From Streptomyces sporangiiformans (GTDB lineage Bacteria; Actinomycetota; Actinomycetes; Streptomycetales; Streptomycetaceae), in NCBI RefSeq assembly GCF_005768555.2, contig NZ_VCHX02000119.1, positions 1 through 32,293 of the forward strand: a DNA stretch of 32,293 nucleotides. Direction: 5' to 3'. Each line of letters opens with the position of its first letter. Positions within the stretch are counted from its first letter, which is position 1. Both the position numbers and the translations under genes were made by a program. Positions 8,225 to 15,449 of this stretch are shown here, piece by piece. Below the pieces are notes generated by a model. The model ran no database searches, was not told the origin of the DNA, and saw nothing but the letters and a program-made list of their open reading frames with translations.

Positions 8225-8920
8225 CTACCCGACGGCGGTTTGTTCGCCGGTCGTGAGGTAGGCGATGACCATGTCGCCCAGCAGAGTCCGGTAGTGGTCG
8301 CGGCGGTCCGGTGCGATGAGGTCTCGTCCGAAGAGGGCACCGAAGGTGTGCCGGTTCGTGATCCGGAAGCAACAGAACGAGCTGATCAACATGTGCAGGT
8401 CGACGGCGTCCACCTGCGCGTTGAAGACTCCCTGTTCGCGGCCCGCGCGGAGGATCCGGTCGATGATGGCGATCACCGGGGCGTTGAGCGAACGCAGCGT
8501 CGGTGAGGCGGCGATGTGCTCGGCCTGGTGGATGTTCTCGATGCTGACGAGGCGCATGAAGTCCGGGTGCGCCTCGTGGTGGTCGAAGGTGAGATCGGCC
8601 AGGCGACGGATCGCGGACACCGGGTCGAGATGCTCGACGCCGAGTTCCTGTTCGCTGTGCCGGATGCTGGCGTACGCCCGCTCCAGCACGGCCGTGAACA
8701 GCTGCTCCTTGCTGCCGAAATAGTAGTAGATCATGCGTTTCGTGGTCCGGGTGCGATCGGCGATGTCGTCGATGCGGGCGCCGGAATAGCCGATGCGCGC
8801 GAACTCCTCCGTCGCGGCCTCTAGGATCTCGGCCCGGGTCCGTGTGGCGTCACGGGTACGTCTGGCAGCCGGTTGTCCCTTTGTCGGAGTCGGTGACTGC
8901 GGGGGGACGGAAGCTGGCAT
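8225..8920 (-). CDS. TetR family transcriptional regulator
   Basis: The product has about 231 residues from the ATG at 8920, which follows AGGAA. The frame is also open to a GTG at 8932 that overlaps the dehydrogenase stop as GTGA. The N-terminal domain has the TetR helix-turn-helix: ILEAATEEFARIGYSGARID, IADRTRTTKRMIYYYFGSKE, with the diagnostic YYYFGSKEQLF. The C-terminal ligand domain contains the VSIENIHQAEHI and DAVDLHMLISSFCCFR segments. It is the last gene after the transporter and dehydrogenase, so it probably controls that unit. Its ligand would be the imported compound or a product of it. A candidate operator lies at 11435-11456. Confidence 0.9.
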   Translation of the reverse strand: MPASVPPQSPTPTKGQPAARRTRDATRTRAEILEAATEEFARIGYSGARIDDIADRTRTTKRMIYYYFGSKEQLFTAVLERAYASIRHSEQELGVEHLDPVSAIRRLADLTFDHHEAHPDFMRLVSIENIHQAEHIAASPTLRSLNAPVIAIIDRILRAGREQGVFNAQVDAVDLHMLISSFCCFRITNRHTFGALFGRDLIAPDRRDHYRTLLGDMVIAYLTTGEQTAVG

Positions 8921-8928
8921 GAGGTTCC

Positions 8929-9810
8929 TCACCGGGTAGGACTGCCGACGAGGTCGGCGAGGTCATCGAGCATACGATCGATGTGCGGCTCACAGCCGGT
9001 GAACAGCCGGAAGGCGTCGGCGGCCTGGAAGACGGCCATGCCGCCGCCGTCGAGGGTGCGGCAACCGAGGGCCCTTGCCGTGCGCAGCAGTTCGGTCTCC
9101 AGCGGGCGGTAGACGACCTCGGCCACCCACAGCCGTGGGTGCAGCAGTTCGGCGGGGAACGGCAGCCCCGGGTGGCCCGCCATCCCGGTGGGGGTGGCGT
9201 GGACCAGGCCGTCGGCTCGCGCCAGCTGGGCCGCCAGGTCCGGCAGCGGCGCGGTACTCGCCCGGCCGGGCCCGAAGGTGCGGTGGAGAGCGGTGGCGAG
9301 GGCGGCCGCGCGGGTCTGGTCGGCGTCCACGAGGACGAGCCGGTCGGCGCCGACGGTGAGCAGCGCGTGGGCGACGGCGGCCCCGGCCCCGCCCGCCCCG
9401 AGCTGTAGGACCGAACCGGTCGGTACGTCGGGCAGTCCGCGCGCGAAGGACTGGGCGAATCCGCTGCCGTCGGTGTTGTGCCCGATGGCGCGCCCGGCCC
9501 GGAGGACGACGGTGTTGACGGCGCCGATCTCCGCGGCCTCGGGCGCGAGTTCGTCCAGGTGCTCGATCACGAGTTGTTTGCAGGGGTGGGTGATGTTGAG
9601 GCCGTCGAATCCCAGGGTGCGGGCGGACCTCAGCAGTTCGCCCACGGCCGTGGCCGGCAGCGCCAGTTCGTCGATGTCGATGGTGCGGTAGAGCAGGCGC
9701 AGGCCGTGCCGGTCCGCTTCCCGTTCGTGCAGGGCAGGGCTGAGCGAGGGGCCGATACCGGCGCCGATCAGCCCTGTCAGATAGGAGGAACTCACGGTGG
9801 AGGGGGTCAC
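8929..9810 (-). CDS. Shikimate/quinate dehydrogenase family protein, probably catabolic and NAD-dependent
   Basis: The 293-residue product is an AroE-family dehydrogenase interconverting shikimate and 3-dehydroshikimate, or quinate and 3-dehydroquinate. Substrate-site residues are present: S22 and S24 in SLSP, the catalytic K78 in NITHPCK, N99 in GAVNT and D114 in NTDGSGF. The nucleotide fold has GAGGAG (138-143). The second strand ends in VDAD (161-164) rather than the NRT motif of biosynthetic NADP enzymes. As in the NAD-dependent quinate/shikimate dehydrogenases of Corynebacterium and plants, this suggests an oxidative, catabolic role. The C-terminus has the usual GGGMAVFQAADAF motif. GTG at 9810 is the start. 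It lies between a transporter and a TetR gene in one transcription direction. Confidence 0.88.
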   Translation of the reverse strand: MTPSTVSSSYLTGLIGAGIGPSLSPALHEREADRHGLRLLYRTIDIDELALPATAVGELLRSARTLGFDGLNITHPCKQLVIEHLDELAPEAAEIGAVNTVVLRAGRAIGHNTDGSGFAQSFARGLPDVPTGSVLQLGAGGAGAAVAHALLTVGADRLVLVDADQTRAAALATALHRTFGPGRASTAPLPDLAAQLARADGLVHATPTGMAGHPGLPFPAELLHPRLWVAEVVYRPLETELLRTARALGCRTLDGGGMAVFQAADAFRLFTGCEPHIDRMLDDLADLVGSPTR

Positions 9811-9848
9811 AGTGATCGCGGGGTTCCTTCCGGCAATGGGGGGTAGGT

Positions 9849-9890
9849 GCGCCTGCGGCCGTCCGTGCGGAGGCGGAGGGCCGCAGGCGC
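9849..9890. terminator. Long stem-loop between transporter and dehydrogenase genes
   Basis: GCGCCTGCGGCC pairs perfectly with GGCCGCAGGCGC around an 18-base loop. It sits in the 99-bp gap between the transporter stop (9910) and the dehydrogenase start (9810), both on the minus strand. It may partly terminate or stabilise the transporter message, giving unequal expression inside the unit. Confidence 0.6.
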
Positions 9891-9909
9891 GGCGGGGACG
9901 GGGACAGGG

Positions 9910-11280
9910 TCAGGCTGCCGCCGACTCGCGCTCGGCGGCCCGGTCCTGGCGCGTGCCCGGCTTCATGCCGAGCTCGGCGGTGGGCACGTTGTAGGTCTCT
10001 CGGGCGGTCAGCACGGCGATCGAACTGACCGCGCACATCGAGGCGGTGAGGATCCCGACGGCGACCCAGTTCTTGCCGTCGGAGCCGGAGAGCTCCGCCG
10101 CGTAGGTGACGGCGAATCCCGTGATGGCGAAGCCGACCTGGGTGCTGATGGCCATGCCGGACAGGCGGACCCGCGTGTTGAACATCTCCGCGTAGAGGGA
10201 GGGCCAGATGCCGTTGGCGGCGCTGTACACCAAGCCCATGGTGGCGGCCCCGGCCAGGAAGATCAGCGGATAGCTCTTCGAGGTCACCGCCCCCAGGTAG
10301 ACGAAGATCATGACGGCACTGCCGACGGAGCCGATGAGGAAGACGGGTTTGCGGCCGATGCGGTCGGAGAGCTTGGCCCACAGCGGGATCGCGATCAGGG
10401 CCACCAGGTTGGCGAAGACGCTGACCCACAGCATGGTGGTGCGGTCGAGGCCGACGGCGCCGGTGGAGTAGGACAGCACCCAGACCCCGCCGATCGTGCT
10501 CACCGCCGCGATGAGCGCCGCCGAAGCCACCCGCAGCATGTCGGCCCAGTGGTCCCGGAGGAGTTCGACCACTGGCAGCTTGGCCACCTCGGCGTGTTCC
10601 GAGATCTGCTCGAAGGCCGGTGCCTCCTGCAGGGTGCGCCGGATGAGGTACGCGGTCAGGGTCACGAGCGCGCTCAGCAGGAACGGGACGCGCCAGCCCC
10701 AGGTGAGCAACTGCTTCTCCGGGAGGGAGGCGATGGGGACGAAGATCAGGGTGGAGATGATCAGGCCGAACTGAGTCCCGTTGAGGGTGAAGCTGGTGAA
10801 GTAGCCGCGTTGGTTCTCCGGCGCGTGTTCCAGCGTCAGGGAACTGGCGCTGGACTGCTCGCCGGCGGCGGACAGCCCCTGGAGGAAGCGCAGCACCACG
10901 AGCAGGACCGGGGCCAGCGTGCCGACCTGGCCGTAGGTGGGCAGGCAGCCGATCAGGAAGGTCGACAGGCCCATCAGGAAGAGGGTGAAGACCATGATCT
11001 TCCTGCGGCCGATCCGGTCCCCGAAGTGCCCGAGGAAGACGGCGCCGATGGGGCGGGCCGCGTAGGCCACGCCGAAGGTCGCCATCGAGATCAGCGTCGC
11101 GGTGGCCGGGTCGTCCGGGTTGAAGAAGACCTTGGGGAAGACCAGCGCGGCGGCGCTGCCGTAGATGAAGAAGTCGTAGTACTCCAGGGCGCTGCCGATC
11201 CAAGCGGCGAAGGCCGCTTTTCGGTGCCCACTGGGTGGAGTCTTCGATTCCGAGGCGTCATCGAGCGAACGAGCAGTCAC
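9910..11280 (-). CDS. MFS transporter, metabolite:H+ symporter (ShiA/KgtP-like) family
   Basis: The 456-residue protein has about twelve membrane segments and the MHS-family signature. These are the N-terminal ALEYYDFFIYG block, the loop 2-3 motif GHFGDRIGRR (near 84-93), RFLQGLSAAGEQ in segment 4 and the second-half motif LSDRIGRKPVF. Members of this family import shikimate, alpha-ketoglutarate, proline/betaine or aromatic acids with protons. GTG at 11280 follows GAGGAG at good spacing. Its partnership with a shikimate/quinate dehydrogenase makes shikimate, quinate or a related hydroaromatic acid the best substrate guess. It is the first gene of the unit, and a candidate TetR operator lies about 155 bp upstream. 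Confidence 0.9.
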   Translation of the reverse strand: MTARSLDDASESKTPPSGHRKAAFAAWIGSALEYYDFFIYGSAAALVFPKVFFNPDDPATATLISMATFGVAYAARPIGAVFLGHFGDRIGRRKIMVFTLFLMGLSTFLIGCLPTYGQVGTLAPVLLVVLRFLQGLSAAGEQSSASSLTLEHAPENQRGYFTSFTLNGTQFGLIISTLIFVPIASLPEKQLLTWGWRVPFLLSALVTLTAYLIRRTLQEAPAFEQISEHAEVAKLPVVELLRDHWADMLRVASAALIAAVSTIGGVWVLSYSTGAVGLDRTTMLWVSVFANLVALIAIPLWAKLSDRIGRKPVFLIGSVGSAVMIFVYLGAVTSKSYPLIFLAGAATMGLVYSAANGIWPSLYAEMFNTRVRLSGMAISTQVGFAITGFAVTYAAELSGSDGKNWVAVGILTASMCAVSSIAVLTARETYNVPTAELGMKPGTRQDRAAERESAAA

Positions 11281-11434
11281 GTGTGCTCCTCTTCGAGTAC
11301 CGCGAGGGCTCCCGTTGCGGGAACGCCCGGGCGAGCGGGGACAGGGGGACGATCGCGGCGGACGACGTCACAACTCGCGTACGGGGATGCCGTGTCGAGC
11401 GGACTTGCCGGATGACTGGCGGGGATGGCAGTCA

Positions 11435-11456
11435 ATTAACGTACTAGGAAGTTAAT
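11435..11456. promoter_or_regulatory. Inverted repeat upstream of the transporter, candidate TetR operator
   Basis: ATTAAC, ten bases, then GTTAAT form an AT-rich inverted repeat in otherwise very GC-rich DNA. It is in the upstream region of the transporter-dehydrogenase-tetR unit. A second small repeat, GTTC-TAAC-GAAC, lies at 11553-11564. Size and placement fit a TetR site that silences the unit until ligand binds, but nothing here proves binding. Confidence 0.5.
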
Positions 11457-11599
11457 AGAGGACTGTGGGGTCGCTTCCGGCCCGCGTCAAGACATCCGGC
11501 CGAAATTTATTCGTCACGCTTCACCTCTTGCGTCGGAGGTGTCTCGCCGCTAGTTCTAACGAACAAGTGAGTACATTGCCCGGCCGCGAAGAGGTGGGC

Positions 11600-12162
11600 G
11601 CCCGTGCCGGTGATGCAGGTGGAGACCCTGATGAGGCCGTCAGAGTCGCTCCTGGAAGGGCATCCTCCACGCCTCGCCGCCCATCGGGGAGGTGAGCTTC
11701 CGGCCTCCGACTCCTGTCAGGCCCGGGACAGCGGTCGGGGACGCCGCGCGCTTTGGTCTCCAGGCGGTCCAGTTCACCCCCGGCCTTCCGCGCCGCCGGC
11801 CAGGACGCCGAAGGCGAAGAGGACTGCCTCACCCTCGGCAGTCTCTGTGACGGCGCATGGCTGGCCGAGGTGTGCGACGCGGTCGTGGTGACCGTCAACT
11901 ACCGGCTCGACCCGCCCGCCTTCGACAACCTGGCCGGCCTGCCGCCCGCCACACCCATGAGCCCGGCCGACCTCGCCGTCACCGCTACGCTGCACCGAGC
12001 GGCGCCTTCCTGCACACCGGCGCTCCCGCGGGCTCCCCAACAGCCGCGACCGGCCCCGCTGCGAGCCACGGGACCGCGCCACGGTGATCCTGGACGACCA
12101 GGCCCCGGGTCGTATACGACCCCCGTCGCGAGTGGCGCCTCCTCTCCTGGACCACGTCCTGA
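11600..12162 (+). pseudogene. Carboxylesterase (type B) remnant with a large internal deletion
   Basis: Three pieces of one esterase can be read in order. From 11662 the frame gives SPPIGEVSFRPPTPVRPGTA and DAARFG, the start of the family's first domain. After a frame change, EEDCLTL is followed directly by CDGAWLAEVCDAVVVTVNYR, so the oxyanion-hole region between them is gone. At the end RDRATVILDD and, in another frame, VVYDPRREWRLLSW with stop at 12160-12162 match the family's C-terminus. The GESAG nucleophile region is absent. A full gene would need about 1.5 kb; here it is squeezed into 0.56 kb. It lies between the two catabolic units and plays no part in them now. Confidence 0.75.
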
Positions 12163-12280
12163 GCCTCGTGCAGATCACCCGGCGTCCTTATTCGTGTTGC
12201 GAGGACGGACGAACAGCCCCGGGTCACCGACCTGGTGCTTCACTCAGCCGTGCACAGGGCCGATCGTGGCCGTGCCGGGT

Positions 12281-13117
12281 TCAGTGTGTGGGAAGCGCCT
12301 CCAGGGCCTTGGACGCCGTTGTGAAGGCCTGGGCTGCCATCCCCTCGACCGGGAGGTCCCGGTAGCCGGGGTAGTTGACCTCGACGCAGTACGGGCCGCG
12401 GAAGCCGCGTTCGTGCAGGCCCAGCAACAGGCCCGCGATGTCCAGCTCGCCGTCGCCCGGCAGCAGCCGGCCCTGCCGTGCCTCGGTGAGGAAGTCGCCG
12501 TCCACGACGCAGCCGTCGTTGAGCTGGACGGCCACGATCCGGTCGGGCGGCAGACCGTCGAGGTCGGCCAGGCTGGAGCGGGTGTTGTAGAAGTGCCAGA
12601 CGTCGATCATCAGCCCGGCGTTGGCGGCGCCCGAGGCCTCCACCACCGCGCGGGCGGTGGCCACGTCCTTCATGCCCGACCAGGGGAACGCCTCGACCGC
12701 GACGCGCAGCCCGTAAGCGGCGACGCCGTCGCAGATCGTACGGAGCCGCGCGCCCGCGGCGTCGATGTCGAGCTCGTCCGCGGTGAACTCGCCCGCTGTG
12801 ACGTGATGCGGCCGGAACGCCTCGCCGAGCGCGCCGGCAGCGGCGACGGTGTCGGCGTCACCGGCGCCGGCCGCGGCCCAGCCGCTCAGGAACTCGATCT
12901 CGTTCAGGGCGAGTCCGTGCGTACCGAGCACTGCGCGCAGGTACGCGTCGCTCGCCCCGTCGGCCCCCATCAGCCGGTAGTCGTCGGTGTGCAGGCCGAT
13001 GCCGGTGAAACCCGCGGCGGCGGCCGCGCGGCAGCGTTCCGCGAACGGCACCCGGGCGGGCTGGGCGAAGCCCGCGCCGGACAGGGTCACGAAACTCGCG
13101 GTCAACTCCCGGTTCAT
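12281..13117 (-). CDS. Sugar phosphate isomerase/epimerase-like TIM barrel, candidate 3-dehydroshikimate dehydratase
   Basis: The 278-residue protein belongs to the xylose-isomerase-like TIM-barrel superfamily. Probable metal ligands are E142 (VAVEAF), D172 with H175 (MIDVWHFYN), Q198 (VAVQLNDG) and E246 (YCVEVN), with the common RxLPGDGELD loop at 217-225. The superfamily includes AsbF/QsuB-type 3-dehydroshikimate dehydratases, which make protocatechuate, as well as sugar and inositol enzymes. Its location beside an extradiol dioxygenase, with dehydroquinate and shikimate enzymes nearby, makes a dehydratase feeding the ring-cleavage step attractive, but the fold alone does not decide. The start ATG at 13117 overlaps the dioxygenase stop by four bases. 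It is the last gene of the eight-gene operon. Confidence 0.82.
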   Translation of the reverse strand: MNRELTASFVTLSGAGFAQPARVPFAERCRAAAAAGFTGIGLHTDDYRLMGADGASDAYLRAVLGTHGLALNEIEFLSGWAAAGAGDADTVAAAGALGEAFRPHHVTAGEFTADELDIDAAGARLRTICDGVAAYGLRVAVEAFPWSGMKDVATARAVVEASGAANAGLMIDVWHFYNTRSSLADLDGLPPDRIVAVQLNDGCVVDGDFLTEARQGRLLPGDGELDIAGLLLGLHERGFRGPYCVEVNYPGYRDLPVEGMAAQAFTTASKALEALPTH

Positions 13118-14064
13118 GGCAGGACCGGGGTGGCGTGGGAGTGGAAACTCGCAGGCACCTCCAGACCCCAGGCGGTGGAGCGACCCTGGCCCTCGGTGGT
13201 CCAGGTGACCGGCTCCCAGTCGGGGGCGAAGATGTGGAAGCCGCCGGAGAACACCTCGATCCGGTTGCCGCCGGGTTCCAGGACGTAGAGGAAGAAGCCC
13301 TGGGTGCGGGAGTGCTTGGCGGGGCCGAACTCGATCTCGACACCCAGTTCGCAGAAGATGTCGGCGGCGCGGAGCACGTCCTCGCGGTTCTCGACGGCGT
13401 AGGCGAGGTGGTGCAGCCGCCCGGTGACGCCGGGCACCGGTTCGCGGGTGATGGCGAGGTCGTGGGCCTTGTTCATGAGGCTGAGCCAGGCGCCCACCTC
13501 GGGCTGGCCGGGCGGGATCAGGTGCTCGCGGAGCTTGAAGCCGAGGGCCTCGCACATGACCTCGCGCGTGCCCGGTACGTCGTTCGCCAGAACGTTGATG
13601 TGGTCGATGCGTGCCGCGCCCACGCCCCTGGCGACGGAGGACTGCGGCTGGTTGGGCAGGTAGGAGGCCTTGCCCGCCGGGGCGCGGTACTTCTCGGTCT
13701 CGAAGTAGAGCTCCATGCGCTGGCCGCTCGGGGCGATGAAGGAGTACGCCTTCCCGTGCCCGAAGTCCCCGTCGATCCACTCCCCCTCGACGCCGCGTTC
13801 CTCCAGGGCGGCGACCCGGCGGGTCAGGGCCTGCGGGCTCACCGCGCGCCAGGCGACATGACCGAGGCCGGCCCGGTCGGCGGCGGTCAGTTTCAGGGTT
13901 GTCAGGTCGTGGTCGCCCCAGGCGCGCAGATAGGCGCTGCCACCGGACTCGTGCACCAGGTCGAGGCCGTAGACCTCGGTGAAGAAGGCGAGGCTCCGGT
14001 CGTACACGGGGGTCAGCAGTTCGGCGTGCCCGAGGTGGGCCAGTTCGTAGAGCGGCTCAGTCAC
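13114..14064 (-). CDS. Extradiol ring-cleavage dioxygenase, catechol 2,3-dioxygenase-like (VOC family)
   Basis: The 316-residue product has two vicinal-oxygen-chelate modules as in XylE/DmpB (about 307 residues). The C-terminal module carries the Fe(II) site: H155 in DHINVL, H218/H219 in RLHHLAY and E270 in NRIEVF. Active-site H201 (KAHDLAI), H251 (KHSRTQG) and Y260 are also present. It should open a catecholic ring next to the hydroxyl pair using O2. The true aromatic could be catechol, protocatechuate or a trihydroxy compound; the sequence does not settle this. GTG at 14064 follows AAGGAGA and overlaps the preceding gene by eight bases. It is the seventh gene of the operon. Confidence 0.92.
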   Translation of the reverse strand: MTEPLYELAHLGHAELLTPVYDRSLAFFTEVYGLDLVHESGGSAYLRAWGDHDLTTLKLTAADRAGLGHVAWRAVSPQALTRRVAALEERGVEGEWIDGDFGHGKAYSFIAPSGQRMELYFETEKYRAPAGKASYLPNQPQSSVARGVGAARIDHINVLANDVPGTREVMCEALGFKLREHLIPPGQPEVGAWLSLMNKAHDLAITREPVPGVTGRLHHLAYAVENREDVLRAADIFCELGVEIEFGPAKHSRTQGFFLYVLEPGGNRIEVFSGGFHIFAPDWEPVTWTTEGQGRSTAWGLEVPASFHSHATPVLP

Positions 14065-14464
14065 GCTCGTTCTCCTTCGCTTTCTTCTCCAGCTCCGCGA
14101 TGTCGGCCAGCACCTGGGGGCCGCGGTTGATCGCGGAGAACCCGGTGAACAGGAACGCCAGATCGATGACGGCGCGCAGCTCGTCCCAGCTGGCACCGGC
14201 CCGTAGCGCGGCGAGGCCGTGCAGTTTGGCGGCGTCGCTGAGTTTGGCGTGCAGGATGCCGAAGAGCACCAGCTGGACCGTCTTCTGGTCCAGCGTCTCC
14301 GGATACATGATCATGTTGCGCAGTCGTTCCTGCGCCAACAGCAGTTCCGGGTTGTCCTTCTCTGACGCCTCGAAACGGGAGGCCACACGCGGGGGGACGA
14401 AGCCCAGCATCCGCTCGTACGTCGCCCGGAAGTCGTCGACGCTCTCGGGGCGCTCATCGCTCAT
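14057..14464 (-). CDS. Carboxymuconolactone decarboxylase (CMD) family protein
   Basis: The 135-residue helical protein fits the CMD fold: QERLRNMIMYPETLDQKTVQ, then KLHGLAALRAGASWDELRAV with the conserved histidine before a GA-x-x-EEL-like turn. It has no CxxC pair, so it is not an AhpD-type peroxidase reductant. Classical members decarboxylate 4-carboxymuconolactone in the ortho pathway. Here, inside a meta-cleavage operon, it might remove a carboxyl group from the ring-cleavage substrate or product. It may equally have an auxiliary role. The frame overlaps both neighbours (11 and 8 bases), implying tight translational coupling with the dioxygenase. Confidence 0.85.
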   Translation of the reverse strand: MSDERPESVDDFRATYERMLGFVPPRVASRFEASEKDNPELLLAQERLRNMIMYPETLDQKTVQLVLFGILHAKLSDAAKLHGLAALRAGASWDELRAVIDLAFLFTGFSAINRGPQVLADIAELEKKAKENERD

Positions 14465-14666
14465 GGGATGCCTCCTGTTCGGCCTGTTCGGCCTTGGTGA
14501 TGTCGCCCGCCGCCCAGTGCTCCGGCGGGATCTCGCGCACGAGGACCCGGATGGCCCCGTCGGGTGCGTCCAGGGAGTCCCGCACGGCGGCGTGCACCTG
14601 GTGGATGAGGTCGCGGACCATCGAAGGAGGGCGTCCGGCGACGATGCTGATCTCGACGAGTGGCAT
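14454..14666 (-). CDS. 4-oxalocrotonate tautomerase family protein
   Basis: The 70-residue protein starts MPLVEISI; after removal of Met, Pro-1 would be the general base that moves the proton between 2-hydroxymuconate and 2-oxo-hex-3-enedioate. R-x-L-V-R-E-I-P provides the conserved arginines and HW stands near the usual aromatic position. It is slightly longer than the typical 62 residues because of a charged tail that overlaps the next gene. It begins directly after the decarboxylase stop. Its presence implies that the operon handles a 2-hydroxymuconate-like dicarboxylate. Confidence 0.88.
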   Translation of the reverse strand: MPLVEISIVAGRPPSMVRDLIHQVHAAVRDSLDAPDGAIRVLVREIPPEHWAAGDITKAEQAEQEASHER

Positions 14667-15449
14667 TCAGGCTCCGACTACTCGCAGGGTGCCGAGGTGG
14701 GTGAACTCGGCGCTGATCTCCCGCCCGGGCTCTACGAACACGGCGTCGGTGAGGCCGCCGGTGAGCACGATCCAGCCGGGCTCGATGGCGATGCCGCGCT
14801 CGCCGAGGGAGTTCGCCGCCAGCGCGAGTGCCTCGGCGGGGTGGCCCTGCACGGCGGCGCCGGTCGCGGAGTCGGTGATCTCGCCGTTGATGCCGAGCAG
14901 GCAGCCCTCCAGCGCGAGGTCGAGACCCTCTGGCGGCAGGCTGGTGCCGCTGACGACGAAGCGGGAGGACGAGGCGTTGTCGGCGACCACGTCGGGGAGG
15001 GTGAACTTGAAGTCGGTGAAGCGGCTGTCGATGACCTCGAAGCCCGCGTGCACGCTGCGGACGGCGGCGAGCGCGGTCGCGGCGGTGACCCCGGGCCCGG
15101 CCAGCCGCTCCCCCATGACGAAGACGATCTCGGGCTCGACGCGCGGGTGGATGAGTTCGTCCATCGGCACCGGGACGCCCTCCGGGAGCACCATCGCGTC
15201 GGTGAGCCAGGCGGTGAGCGGGGAGTCGATGCCCATCCGCTGCTGCTTGGCACGCGAGGTGAGGCCGAGCTTGACGCCGACGACCTTCTCGCCGGAGTCG
15301 ACCTTGCGCTGCAGCAGCGCGTCCTGCACCTGGTAGGCGGTCGGCAGGTCGAGGCCGGGCCATTCGTCGGTGATCCGGCCGCCGTCCCTGCGGTCGGCCT
15401 CGCGGCCGAGCAGCTCCGTGACGGCGCGGTCGATGGTCCAGTCGCTCAT
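14667..15449 (-). CDS. 4-oxalocrotonate decarboxylase-like protein (hydratase/decarboxylase family)
   Basis: The 260-residue product belongs to the fumarylacetoacetase-related 2-oxo-acid hydratase/decarboxylase family (DmpE/DmpH). Metal-site motifs are VEPEIVFV and the [21 protein letters not shown] block. The latter, ending [10 protein letters not shown], resembles 4-oxalocrotonate decarboxylase (DmpH/XylI) more than hydratase. It would decarboxylate 2-oxo-hex-3-enedioate to 2-hydroxypenta-2,4-dienoate. The start ATG at 15449 overlaps the aldolase stop as ATGA, and its stop abuts the tautomerase, its usual partner. The assignment against the paralogue at 17385-18194 rests on this motif comparison only. 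Confidence 0.82.
   Translation of the reverse strand: MSDWTIDRAVTELLGREADRRDGGRITDEWPGLDLPTAYQVQDALLQRKVDSGEKVVGVKLGLTSRAKQQRMGIDSPLTAWLTDAMVLPEGVPVPMDELIHPRVEPEIVFVMGERLAGPGVTAATALAAVRSVHAGFEVIDSRFTDFKFTLPDVVADNASSSRFVVSGTSLPPEGLDLALEGCLLGINGEITDSATGAAVQGHPAEALALAANSLGERGIAIEPGWIVLTGGLTDAVFVEPGREISAEFTHLGTLRVVGA

Noticed and set aside
8990..11203. Minus-strand open frame of 737 codons crossing transporter and dehydrogenase
   Set aside because: It is a shadow frame in the same strand, Arg/Pro/Gly-rich, with no start signal; the two genuine genes explain the DNA.
9847..11415. Long plus-strand open frame opposite the transporter (522 codons)
   Set aside because: It is the antisense of a gene with clear MFS motifs. 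Its translation is low-complexity Gly/Gln/Asp, as expected of a GC-rich shadow frame.
13114..14064. Assignment of the dioxygenase as glyoxalase or bleomycin-resistance protein
   Set aside because: Two full VOC modules, the H-H-E iron site and the catalytic histidines and tyrosine of extradiol dioxygenases are all present.
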